A stretch of DNA of 64,000 nt from positions 1 through 64,000 of the forward strand of contig NZ_LVYV01000056.1 in assembly GCF_001618955.1 (NCBI RefSeq). The letters run 5' to 3'. The stretch is from Tardiphaga robiniae. GTDB taxonomy: Bacteria; Pseudomonadota; Alphaproteobacteria; Rhizobiales; Xanthobacteraceae. A program made the position numbers and the translations under genes. Below are positions 35,441 to 44,075 of the stretch, piece by piece. A model generated the notes under the pieces. It was given only the letters and a program-made list of their open reading frames with translations. It had not been told where the DNA came from and did no database searches. How positions within the stretch are numbered: the stretch's first letter is position 1; each line of letters opens with the position of its first letter.

Positions 35441-35669
35441 TGTGCGGCGCGCAAAATTCTTTGTGCACGGAAGCGCTTAGATCGTTTTATCTGTTTGCTG
35501 CACTGCATCCAGCTCACGGCAGCCATGCAAAATAATTGCGCTACGCAGAGCGATGAATTGCATCGCGTCGTTGCGAGATCGGGTGCATGATCTTCGCAAT
35601 TAACAAATCGCCACCAAGCGGCAATCGATTCGAGCTTGATTTTTCACTCGATACTAAAGCGCGCCCATT

Positions 35670-35933
35670 ATGTTGCGCACTGAGAATGCTCACTCCGCAG
35701 ATATTTTCGGCATCGCCATGGTCGCTCGACGAACACCTCAGATGACTACAGGGGACATTTCATTTCCCCCGCGCGCGATCGCCGTGGATAAGGCGGCGAT
35801 CTCCAGCCCTGTGGATAGTTCTACCTGCGACGTTCACAACGCATCCGGCCGCAAACTGCGAAACAGACTTCTTCTTATCAATGCGGCCGTCTGGGTCGCT
35901 GTGATCGTGGCCTGCCGCATCATTTTCTTCTGA
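35670..35933 (+). CDS. Possible small C-terminally anchored membrane protein
   Basis: The 87-residue frame ends in KLRNRLLLINAAVWVAVIVACRIIFF, a basic stretch plus one hydrophobic helix at the extreme C-terminus. The first part is polar and featureless. Alternative ATG codons lie at 35718 and 35742; none has a strong ribosome binding site. It lies between the divergent arms of the exopolysaccharide locus. No family recognised. Confidence 0.4.
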   Translation: MLRTENAHSADIFGIAMVARRTPQMTTGDISFPPRAIAVDKAAISSPVDSSTCDVHNASGRKLRNRLLLINAAVWVAVIVACRIIFF

Positions 35934-36027
35934 GCTCTTCGCTATCCCCAAAGCTTTATGAGTCCCAAGGCGTTGCGCGGTCGATTGAATTTGACCGCGA
36001 CGGTTCCCTGATCGTAGTTTGCGCGAA

Positions 36028-36756
36028 ATGCCGCGCTCCCCCTCCAGGTCAAGTTCGAACAAGGCGGCACTGCCGCCCGATACGCGTATCTATGCTATCG
36101 GCGACATTCACGGGCGCGCCGACCTGCTGCAGGAGACCATCGCGCGTATCGATGAGGACATCCAACGTCGCCCGATCACCTATGCGGCGGAAGTCTATAT
36201 CGGCGATTACATCGATCGTGGCGCGGATTCGAAAGGTGTGATCGATTTGCTGGCAGTCCGTATGGTGCACAACCATGCAATCTGCCTACGGGGCAATCAC
36301 GAAGCCATCATGGAAGACTTCCTGGAGGATGCCAGCGTGCTTGAGCACTGGCGCCAACTGGGCGGACTTCAGACTCTCGCGTCCTATGGCGTTTCTCCAT
36401 CGCGCACGGCAACGGCGAGCGACGTGCAGAATGCCTTTCACGCCGCATTCCCCCCGGCGCATGGCGCTTTCTTGCGTTGCCTGCGGAACAATATCAGATG
36501 TGGCGACTTCCTGTTCGTTCACGCGGGCATTCGTCCCAATGTTCCGCTGTCGTCTCAAGATCCGCATGATCTGATGTGGATTAGGGACGAGTTTCTGGAT
36601 TCAAAGCGCGATCATGGCGTCTATGTGGTGCACGGACACACGCCGGTTCCCCATGCGGATATTAGAGATAACCGTGTGAATATTGACACAGGTGCGTGGC
36701 GCAGCGGCATTCTCACGTGCATTGCCATCGAAGGCACCGAGATTCTGGTTCTCTAA
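36028..36756 (+). CDS. PPP-type metallophosphatase (serine/threonine protein phosphatase family)
   Basis: The 242-residue enzyme has the metal-binding motifs in order: AIGDIHGRADLL (near 26), GDYIDRGADSKGV (near 63), LRGNHEA (near 90), a later FVHAGIRPN and the final VHGHTP. This matches bacterial PrpA/ApaH-related calcineurin-like phosphatases that dephosphorylate proteins. The ATG at 36028 is preferred; a TTG three codons earlier is possible. It lies just before the export genes in the same direction, so a link to phosphorylation control of polymer assembly is plausible but not shown. Confidence 0.88.
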   Translation: MPRSPSRSSSNKAALPPDTRIYAIGDIHGRADLLQETIARIDEDIQRRPITYAAEVYIGDYIDRGADSKGVIDLLAVRMVHNHAICLRGNHEAIMEDFLEDASVLEHWRQLGGLQTLASYGVSPSRTATASDVQNAFHAAFPPAHGAFLRCLRNNIRCGDFLFVHAGIRPNVPLSSQDPHDLMWIRDEFLDSKRDHGVYVVHGHTPVPHADIRDNRVNIDTGAWRSGILTCIAIEGTEILVL

Positions 36757-36842
36757 GAAGACATTAGTACGCAATCTGCGCACTCTCTGAGTACGCCACA
36801 TTCTTTCGCCGTTTTTTGCCGGACACTCTCGCGCAATTGTCG

Positions 36843-36873
36843 TCTGCATCAATTGTCATCGAATTGATGCAGA
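36843..36873. promoter_or_regulatory. Long perfect inverted repeat before the export genes
   Basis: TCTGCATCAATT and its exact complement AATTGATGCAGA (12 bases each) flank a 7-base spacer, ending 32 bases before the start of the export-protein gene. The arms are A/T-balanced rather than GC-rich and no T run follows, so an operator for a dimeric regulator is more likely than a terminator of the phosphatase transcript; an RNA hairpin in the leader is also possible. Confidence 0.6.
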
Positions 36874-36905
36874 TGATCACATTGATGTTGTGTTGGGGGT
36901 CTACC

Positions 36906-37487
36906 ATGTTGCGAACGAACCGATGCGCCGGCATTTTGATAGTACCGGTGCTTTCATTTTTCCTTGCTGGCGTCGCTCCGTCGATCGCGCTCGCACAGGA
37001 CCAGCGGGTTTCTGCGGCTTCGCCGTCAGGCACCTATCTTCTTGGACCAACTGACAGGATTCGTCTGAAGGTCTATGGCGAAGCTGATATCACCGGTGAA
37101 TATGAAGTCGACAGCAACGGATTTGTATCGATTCCCCTTGCGGGCCACGTGAAGGCCGTTGGACTGACCACGCGGCAATTAGAGAAGGGCATCTCCTCCG
37201 CGTTGGCCAAGGGAATCGTGCGAGACCCACGCGTGAATGTGGAAATCGCGCTGTATCGACCCTTCTATATCCTCGGCGAAGTGAAGAAGAGTGGCGAGTA
37301 TCCTTATCGCATGGGCCTGACCGTGATGGATGCCGTCGCGACCGCAGGCGGGTTCACCTACCGTGCCAATGAGAACAAAGTGTATTTGCGGCGGTCGGGC
37401 TCAACCGTCGAAGAGATCTATGCGCTCGATTCGCCAGTCCTGGTATTTCCCGGCGACAATGTGCGTGTCCCAGAACGATACTTCTGA
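36906..37487 (+). CDS. Polysaccharide export protein, short Wza/GumB type
   Basis: This 193-residue precursor has a signal peptide ending in ALAQ near residue 31. A Poly_export domain follows (LLGPTDRIRLKVYGEADITGEY, then VDSNGFVSIPLAGHVKAVGLT), and then one SLBB-like domain (YRPFYILGEVKKSGEYPY, MDAVATAGGFTYRANENKVYLRR). It lacks the lipobox and the long C-terminal part of E. coli Wza (about 380 residues), ending with PGDNVRVPERYF. It should form the periplasmic part of the export channel. The start at 36906 has a GGGGG ribosome binding site. Confidence 0.92.
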   Translation: MLRTNRCAGILIVPVLSFFLAGVAPSIALAQDQRVSAASPSGTYLLGPTDRIRLKVYGEADITGEYEVDSNGFVSIPLAGHVKAVGLTTRQLEKGISSALAKGIVRDPRVNVEIALYRPFYILGEVKKSGEYPYRMGLTVMDAVATAGGFTYRANENKVYLRRSGSTVEEIYALDSPVLVFPGDNVRVPERYF

Positions 37488-37796
37488 ACTCATCATTTTT
37501 GATTTTGTCTGATGTGTAGTGACCGATGCGCGCCTTCATGTCGCGCGTCGCCATAGTCTCGACTTTTTGCGGTGCGTATTCTTGTGCAGTGCGACGAACT
37601 TTACTTCGTACTTCGCATTGTGGGCAGCAAAGAGAAGGGCGTTTCATCAGACGAGTGTTGAGTGCGCTAGTGGGGGCGCGACATTCATCACGGGCTTGCT
37701 GAGTTTGTAAGCGCCGGGATGAATTTCTAAGCGGCAATCAAGTCTCGACGACAATTCGATAGCGGAGGAATGCATGTCCTTCGCAAGGGATGAGTG
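37488..37796. other. Gap between export protein and barrel genes
   Basis: This 309-base stretch is lower in G+C than the genes around it. It contains a 63-codon frame without recognisable features, and no stem-loop that convinces me. The end holds two tiny frames with good ribosome binding sites (starting 37770 and 37774) that stop at or near the next start codon. Confidence 0.4.
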
Positions 37797-39221
37797 ATGA
37801 AATGTACGTTTGTATCAGCAGGATCGGATGCGATCGGCGAAGGACCGGAGGGGCTGCGGCCGATTCCCGTCACGCGCCGCGTTCTCCGTATCGCGCCATG
37901 GCCGGTGACGGCGATTCTGCTTGGTATTGCATCACCCGCCAATGCCCAGGCGATCCCGGCAACCAGCGACGAGCTCGCGCCGCCCTGGAATGCGCAACGG
38001 ATTTTCGAACCGTCCGCGCTGCCCGATCTGGTCGACCGGGATAACCGCGAAGCAGTAGCGCCAGAGGACATGCCAGTAAAAAAGCGACAGCAACCTGGTT
38101 ATGAACCCGTCGGCATCCGCCAGGGATCCTGGATGTTCAACCCGTCGCTGATGACGGGCGCGCTCTATGACAGCAATGTGTTTGCCTCGAACACCCAGAA
38201 GCGCGGCGACGTTGCAGCGGTGATCGAACCCAGCCTGCGTGCGCACACGCTGTGGGAACGACACGGCATCGACATCAAGCTCAATTCACGAACCACGGCC
38301 TATAATGAAAACTCGAGCCTCGACCAGACCGATGTGAGCCTGAAGGGCGCCGGCTGGATCGATATCGCCAACGACATGGTCGTGCTGGGCAGTTTCCAGA
38401 TCGCGCATCTCAATGAGGGTGTGGGTTCGCTGAGCTCGCCCTCCAATGCCGTGACACCGACTCCTTATAATCTGATGTCCGGCGACCTGACCGTCCGCAA
38501 GGAATTTAACCGGCTGGCGACATCGATCGGCGCACGCGTCGACTCCTACGATTACGGCACGGCGCGCGCACAGGATGGCAGTCTGATCGACCAGAGCAGC
38601 CGCGACGGCCAGATCTATGCGCTTCATGGGCGTGTCGATTATGCGTTCTCGCCTGTGCTCGGCTGGTTCGGCGGCGTCGAAGGCAACCAGCGCAACATCC
38701 GCGGCGTACCCGGCCAGACGCTGGACTCCACCGGCTATCGCGCGTTGTCCGGCTTGACCGTCGGTTTCGGCAATCTGCTCCGCGGCGAATTCGGCGGCGG
38801 CTATGTCGAGCAGCGTTTCGACAATCCTCTGATTGGCACCGTCGACGGGCCATCCTATCGCGCCAAGCTCACATGGAGCCCGACGCGATTGATGGACATC
38901 CACGTCAAGGCCGAACAACTGGTCACGCAGACATCCGATACCAGCTCGACCGGCGTGCTGGCCAATGCGGTGCAGGTCGGCGTCGACTACGAACTGCGTC
39001 GCAACGTCATCCTGTCGCTGGCGGGCGCCTATGAGATCGATCGCTTCTTCGGCCAGGCCCGCAAGGACCGCGTGACCACGACCAATGCCAGCGTGAAGTA
39101 TTTGATGAACCGCTTCAGCGCGATCTCGGCCTATCACCGCTACACATCGCGCGACAGCGATATACCCACCTTCAGTTACGACAAACACCAGGTAGGGCTC
39201 AATGTTACAGCGCAATTTTGA
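37797..39221 (+). CDS. Outer-membrane beta-barrel protein of the exopolysaccharide locus
   Basis: The 474-residue protein has an N-terminal hydrophobic segment (about 30-45, ending in ANAQA) that acts as signal peptide. A linker rich in charged residues follows. From about residue 105 there are alternating amphipathic strands with many aromatic and Gly/Asn turns (MTGALYDSNVFAS, LKGAGWIDIANDMVVLGSF and similar), ending in a strand closing with VGLNVTAQF. The C-terminal Phe is typical of barrels. It fits the BBP2-type barrel family found with alphaproteobacterial polysaccharide genes. It probably provides the outer-membrane pore. ATG 37797 overlaps a tiny upstream frame's TGA; the 3' end overlaps the kinase gene by 20 bases. 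Confidence 0.87.
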   Translation: MKCTFVSAGSDAIGEGPEGLRPIPVTRRVLRIAPWPVTAILLGIASPANAQAIPATSDELAPPWNAQRIFEPSALPDLVDRDNREAVAPEDMPVKKRQQPGYEPVGIRQGSWMFNPSLMTGALYDSNVFASNTQKRGDVAAVIEPSLRAHTLWERHGIDIKLNSRTTAYNENSSLDQTDVSLKGAGWIDIANDMVVLGSFQIAHLNEGVGSLSSPSNAVTPTPYNLMSGDLTVRKEFNRLATSIGARVDSYDYGTARAQDGSLIDQSSRDGQIYALHGRVDYAFSPVLGWFGGVEGNQRNIRGVPGQTLDSTGYRALSGLTVGFGNLLRGEFGGGYVEQRFDNPLIGTVDGPSYRAKLTWSPTRLMDIHVKAEQLVTQTSDTSSTGVLANAVQVGVDYELRRNVILSLAGAYEIDRFFGQARKDRVTTTNASVKYLMNRFSAISAYHRYTSRDSDIPTFSYDKHQVGLNVTAQF

Positions 39222-41514
39222 TCAGCCTTATCCGGCGGCACCGGAACCGGTTCCGACCGCCGTTGCCGGTTGGCAGGCGCCGACCGTCGATCTCCGGGAA
39301 ATGGCGCGCATCCTGCGCCGGCGCTGGCGCGCGGTCGTGCTGCCCGCCGCTGTGCTCGGCGGTATCGCCCTCGCCTATGTGGCGACGGCGACCACACTCT
39401 ATACTGCGAACTCCACCGTACTGGTCGATCCCCGGCGCGCCAATGTGGTCGAAACCAATCAATCGGTGCTGACCAATTTCGGCACGGACGATGCGACCAT
39501 CGAGAGCCAGACGCTGCTGATCCAGTCGCTCTCGATCCTGCAGCGCGTGGTCGACAAGTTGAAGCTGACGCAGGATCTCGAGTTCATGCCAAAGCCCGGC
39601 CTGCTCGATCCGATCCGCAATCTGTTCCGCAGCAGCAGCCCGGTCGATGGCGTGAGCCCCGAAGACGCCGCGCGTGCATACTCTATATATCTGCTCCAGC
39701 GCCGCATGAAGGTGACACGACAAGGCACGACATTCCTGGTCGATATCGCCGTCAGCTCGGAATCGCCGCAGAAAGCCGCGACCATCGCCAATGCGGTGGC
39801 TGACGCCTATTTCGAGGAACAGGTCCGCGCCAAATTCGACGCGACGCGCATCGCAGCCAAATGGCTCGGCGGCCAGATCGATGCGCTGAAGAACCGCGTC
39901 GTCACCTCCGAACAGGCCGTCGCGGACTATCGTTCCGCTAATAACCTCGCGGTCTCGCAGGGCGTGACCGTCAACGACCAGCAGATCACCGATCTCAACA
40001 GCAAGCTGATTGCTGCCCGGGTGCAGACCGCCGAGGCGCGCGCCAAGTTCGATCAGGTGCAGCAATTGGCGAAAACCGGCGGCGATGCCGGCGGACTCAA
40101 TGCCGCCGTCTCCTCGGAAATGGTCACCAAGCTGCGCGCGCAATATGCCGATATCGCCAAGAACGAAGCCGACCTGACCAGCAAATATGGTCCGCGGCAT
40201 CCGCAGGTGGCCAATGTGCGGGCGCAGCTCAAGGACACGCAGCGGCTGATCAACGAGGAAATCGGGCGCATCGTGCAGGGCACGGCGCATGATTATGACG
40301 TTGCGAAATCGCGCGAGGCGTCGCTGCAGGACAGTTTCGACAAGCTGCAGGGCGTGTCCAGCACGTCCGGTCAGGCCGTGGTCCGGTTGCATGAGCTGCA
40401 GCGCGAGGCCGAGGCCAACCGCACGCTCTATGAGTCATATCTGGCGCGCTCGAAGGAGACGACGGCGCAGGAGAGCCTGGAGATGCCGGACTCCCGCATC
40501 GTCAGCTTTGCCAGCATCCCGCTCAAGCCCTCCGCGCCGAAGACCATGCTTATTCTCGGCTTCGCCATCCTGCTCGGCCTCGGCGGCGGCACGGTGCTGG
40601 CATTCCTGACCGACTATCTCGACGGACGGATCAAGACCCTCGAACAGGCCGAAGAGATTTCGGGCGTTCCCGCCCTGGCAGCCCTGCCGTCAATCAGCAG
40701 CCGCGAACTCGCCGGGCGCGCCAAACGCGGCCGCACCGAACTCGGCAATTACGATCCGCGCACCATGCGGCTGCTGCCGGCTGCATTGCAGCCACCACTG
40801 ATGCGCTATGCCATCGAGGAGCCCGGCACATTCTTCGCCGAAGCGATTCGTGCCGTGCGTCTGGCGATCCAGCGTGCGCGCAAGATCGACACGGTCAAGG
40901 TCGTGCTGGTGACGTCGGGCCTCGAAAGTGAAGGCAAGACGACCTTCGCCGGCAATCTCGCATTGTCCTTCGCCACGCTGGGCATCAAGACGCTGCTGAT
41001 CGACGGCGATCTGCGCAATCCCGGCCTGACCCGCGCCGTCAGCCCCAATGCCGATGCCGGTCTCCTGCAGGTGGCAACCGGCGAAGTGACGCTGGAGCGC
41101 GCCATCCTGCTCGATCGCAGCACCGGCCTCTCGATCCTGCCCTCGCCTGCCATCAAGGACGTCGATGCCATCACCGAGCTGATGTTCTCCGAGCAGATCG
41201 TCGAAATCCTCGACCGCCTGAAGTCGCATTATGAACTGATCATCATCGACTCGCCGCCGCTGATTCCGCTGGTCGACGGCCCGGCACTGGCCGAACTCGC
41301 CGATCGTATCCTGCTGGCCATGGCCTGGAATCAGACACCGCGCGAAGTCGTCGCCCACACGATGGAGCTGCTGGCTCCGGTGCATGATCGCATCCTCGGT
41401 ACCGTGCTGACCCAGGTCGATCTCAGCAAGATCCGCTTCTACGACTATTATCGCAGCTCGGCCTATCTGAAGCCCTATGGCGTCGCCGCCGCCAGTGCGG
41501 GAGCTGCGCGTTGA
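39202..41514 (+). CDS. Polysaccharide co-polymerase fused to BY-kinase (Wzc/ExoP type)
   Basis: The 770-residue inner-membrane protein has a Wzz domain starting near residue 27 (VDLREMARILRRRWRAVVLP), with TM1 about 45-65, a long periplasmic coiled coil (about 190-420) and TM2 about 448-468. The cytoplasmic BY-kinase domain has Walker A SGLESEGKTTFAGNLA near 572, Walker A' LLIDGDLRNPGL and Walker B LIIIDSPPLIPLVDGPAL near 680. The tail YDYYRSSAYLKPYG is Tyr-rich, as expected for autophosphorylation. It controls chain length and polymer export. The Walker A is more Glu-rich than the usual form. Confidence 0.94.
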   Translation: MLQRNFDQPYPAAPEPVPTAVAGWQAPTVDLREMARILRRRWRAVVLPAAVLGGIALAYVATATTLYTANSTVLVDPRRANVVETNQSVLTNFGTDDATIESQTLLIQSLSILQRVVDKLKLTQDLEFMPKPGLLDPIRNLFRSSSPVDGVSPEDAARAYSIYLLQRRMKVTRQGTTFLVDIAVSSESPQKAATIANAVADAYFEEQVRAKFDATRIAAKWLGGQIDALKNRVVTSEQAVADYRSANNLAVSQGVTVNDQQITDLNSKLIAARVQTAEARAKFDQVQQLAKTGGDAGGLNAAVSSEMVTKLRAQYADIAKNEADLTSKYGPRHPQVANVRAQLKDTQRLINEEIGRIVQGTAHDYDVAKSREASLQDSFDKLQGVSSTSGQAVVRLHELQREAEANRTLYESYLARSKETTAQESLEMPDSRIVSFASIPLKPSAPKTMLILGFAILLGLGGGTVLAFLTDYLDGRIKTLEQAEEISGVPALAALPSISSRELAGRAKRGRTELGNYDPRTMRLLPAALQPPLMRYAIEEPGTFFAEAIRAVRLAIQRARKIDTVKVVLVTSGLESEGKTTFAGNLALSFATLGIKTLLIDGDLRNPGLTRAVSPNADAGLLQVATGEVTLERAILLDRSTGLSILPSPAIKDVDAITELMFSEQIVEILDRLKSHYELIIIDSPPLIPLVDGPALAELADRILLAMAWNQTPREVVAHTMELLAPVHDRILGTVLTQVDLSKIRFYDYYRSSAYLKPYGVAAASAGAAR

Positions 41515-42932
41515 CATTGGCCCGGACCGCGCCGCTCAGGCTGCATCGCAACGGCGCCCTCGCCGCGGCGGGCTCGCGTGCACGCGTTCCGCAACGACGT
41601 CAGATCGTCAATACGGCCCAGCTCATCAATTTCATGATAATGGGCGTCCTGCTGGGCGCCGTCGTCGCGATCTTCACGCTGTCCGGCGGCGTTCTGACCA
41701 ATCTCAAAATTCACTATCTGACACCCGGCGGCAATTTTCTGGAGAAGCTCCACCCCGGCACCTATGCGACTTTCATCGCGACGCTTCTGCTGCTGATGCG
41801 CGACGGTGATCCGATCGGCGAGATCAACCGCGCCTTCACCGACGCCAAGCTTTTGCTGGTGCATCTGTTCTGCTGGTTCGTCCTGCTGATCCAGATGTTC
41901 GTGCTGGAACGCCCGTTTACGGTCATCATCGACACGTTCCTGCTGCCGGTCCTGCTGTGCCTGCTGATCTGGCGGCTGACGCCAGCGCAGCGGCGGCCGC
42001 TGGTCTGGGCCATCCATGCGACACTGCTGCTCAACATCCTGATTGGTTATTACGAATATTTTTCCGGCCATCGCATCATTCCGCTGACGCTCGGCAGCGT
42101 GCTGGTGGTCGGTGAATGGCGCTCGGCTGCGCTTCTCGGCCATCCGCTGACGGCCTCGGGCATCGTCGGCGCCTATATCATGGCGCTGGTGCTGCGACCG
42201 GCCATCTGCCCGCCGATCATGATCCGCGTGCCATTGATCGCCTTCAGTCTGGGCTCACTGATGGCCTTCGGCGGCCGTACCGCGCTGATGACGGTATTGT
42301 TCGTACTGGCTTGCCTCGGTCTGCTTGAGACGATCCGGCTAATCCGCGGCAAGCGCGTGCCGCTGCTGTTCGCTGTCGGCGCAATCTGCTTTCTTTTTGC
42401 GGCGGCAGGCGTCGTGTTTGCTGCGCTCTATCTCGGCATCTTCGACAAGATGCTGCTGCGCTTCTCGTCGGACAAAGGCAGCGCCCTGGCGCGCTTTGCG
42501 ACCTTCGACATGCTCAATCATTTCCAGTGGAGCGAATTGATTCTCGGACCCAATCCGGTTCGCGTGAACGCGCTGCAGTCGCAGCTCGGTTTGAATTATG
42601 GCATCGAGAACTTCTGGGTGTCCTGCATCGTGCAATTTGGCCTGATCCACACCATCCTGATCACGCTCGGCCTGACCTGCTTCTTCATCGAATTGCTGCG
42701 CCGGTCGGACCGCGCAGCCTTCGCCATCTTGCTGCTGATCCTGATGATTGCGGCAAGCTCGGTGAGCTTCTCGTCGAAGAACATCCAGCTCGCGCAGCTC
42801 GTTCTACTCATCGCGCTGCTGTTGCCGCGCGAACGCGCGCCGGCCGTGGCGCCACCCCGCCATGTCCATCAGCGGCCGCCGATGGCGGCCCCGCATGTCC
42901 GCGCCGTCCCCCGGGATCAGGAGTTTGCATGA
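41511..42932 (+). CDS. Polysaccharide polymerase/O-antigen ligase-like protein (Wzy type)
   Basis: This 473-residue polytopic membrane protein has roughly a dozen hydrophobic helices and a larger periplasmic loop region containing KGSALARFATFDMLNHFQWSELILGPNP. This pattern is the O-antigen ligase/Wzy-like region. The C-terminal tail is Pro/Arg-rich and cytoplasmic. It probably polymerises the repeat units on the periplasmic side. TTG start at 41511 overlapping the kinase stop, with GGGAG upstream; it overlaps the next gene by four bases. Assignment rests on topology and context because this family diverges quickly. Confidence 0.82.
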   Translation: MTLARTAPLRLHRNGALAAAGSRARVPQRRQIVNTAQLINFMIMGVLLGAVVAIFTLSGGVLTNLKIHYLTPGGNFLEKLHPGTYATFIATLLLLMRDGDPIGEINRAFTDAKLLLVHLFCWFVLLIQMFVLERPFTVIIDTFLLPVLLCLLIWRLTPAQRRPLVWAIHATLLLNILIGYYEYFSGHRIIPLTLGSVLVVGEWRSAALLGHPLTASGIVGAYIMALVLRPAICPPIMIRVPLIAFSLGSLMAFGGRTALMTVLFVLACLGLLETIRLIRGKRVPLLFAVGAICFLFAAAGVVFAALYLGIFDKMLLRFSSDKGSALARFATFDMLNHFQWSELILGPNPVRVNALQSQLGLNYGIENFWVSCIVQFGLIHTILITLGLTCFFIELLRRSDRAAFAILLLILMIAASSVSFSSKNIQLAQLVLLIALLLPRERAPAVAPPRHVHQRPPMAAPHVRAVPRDQEFA

Positions 42933-44011
42933 CCATCTATGTCGATCACACCCATCTCGGACGCCATGTGACCGGGCTCGAACGGATCACACTAGAGCTG
43001 TTTTCGCAGCAGGCGCTGGCGCCGCTCGATGTCGTGCCCATCACCTCGCGCGGCACCGGCCAGATGGTAGCGACGCAGACTTTCGGTCTGCCGATGCGCC
43101 TGGCATCTCCCTCGTCGTTCCTGCTGTGCCCCGGCTTTCCGCCAAGCCCGCTGCTGCGGATGTTTTCATCACGTGTGCTGCCCTATATGCACGACGACTT
43201 CCTGCTGACGCGACAGGCCGATCTCAATGCCCGCGCGCGACTCTATATGGCGACGCCTTTCAAGATCGCGCTCAAGAACTATCCACGCTTCCTGACCAAT
43301 TCGCACGACACCCAGCGCAAGCTCGCCGAGCATTGCCGCCCGGACGCCGAGATCACGCTGTATCGCCCGCCAGTGCGCAACGTGTTCAAGCTGGAATCCG
43401 CCGAGCGCACCGAGCGCGAGCCCGAGACGTCGCCGCTGCGCGTCGTGGCGCTCGGCACCGTGGAGCCACGCAAGAACTTCATCGCCGCGGCCAATATCGT
43501 ACGTGAATTGCGCCAGCACGGTTTTCCCGGCGCCACCCTCGACATCGTTGGCCGCAAGGGCTGGGGCGATGACTGGAAGACGCTGGAACGCATGTCGTGC
43601 GTGACCCTGCATGGCTATCAATCGTCCGAGAACGTGGCGCGCATTCTCAATGAGGCCGATATTTTCCTTTGCACCTCGCATGATGAAGGTCTCGGCCTGC
43701 CACTACTCGAAGCCCAATATGCCGGCCTGCCGATCGTGGCGCCGAATGCGCCCGTCTTCCATGAAGTACTGGGCACATCCGGCATCTTCATCGATCCGTC
43801 GGACCACGGCACCGCAGCGTCGCAGATCGGCGGGGCTATCGCGGCTTCGCAGTGGCGTCGACATTATGTTGCGGCAGCTACCGAGAACCTCGCGCGCTGG
43901 AACGCGCTGGCAGCGAGCGACCACGACATCGTCATCGACCTGATCGCCGAACTCGCCGGCGGGCAGTTGGCCGGCCGTCGTTCGGCAGCGAAGCCCAACG
44001 TCGCGCATTAA
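42929..44011 (+). CDS. Glycosyltransferase family 4
   Basis: The 360-residue cytoplasmic GT-B enzyme has an N-terminal MTIYVDHTHLGRHVTGLERIT segment and ALGTVEPRKNF at the start of the donor-binding domain (near 172). The GT4 motif CTSHDEGLGLPLLEAQYAGLP is near 250-270, where the two Glu residues contact the nucleotide sugar. It adds one sugar of the repeat unit. The ATG overlaps the polymerase stop; upstream in-frame starts lie inside that gene and are rejected. Confidence 0.9.
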   Translation: MTIYVDHTHLGRHVTGLERITLELFSQQALAPLDVVPITSRGTGQMVATQTFGLPMRLASPSSFLLCPGFPPSPLLRMFSSRVLPYMHDDFLLTRQADLNARARLYMATPFKIALKNYPRFLTNSHDTQRKLAEHCRPDAEITLYRPPVRNVFKLESAERTEREPETSPLRVVALGTVEPRKNFIAAANIVRELRQHGFPGATLDIVGRKGWGDDWKTLERMSCVTLHGYQSSENVARILNEADIFLCTSHDEGLGLPLLEAQYAGLPIVAPNAPVFHEVLGTSGIFIDPSDHGTAASQIGGAIAASQWRRHYVAAATENLARWNALAASDHDIVIDLIAELAGGQLAGRRSAAKPNVAH

Positions 44012-44075
44012 GATCGTGACGCCGGCGTCCATGCCGGATCGGGGCCACACCTGGTCCGTTCAACAGGGGACACTC

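Noticed and set aside
37774-37797. Seven-codon frame just upstream of the barrel gene, stop overlapping its ATG
   Set aside because: It could be a coupling leader, but such short frames are common by chance; a second one starts four bases earlier in another phase.
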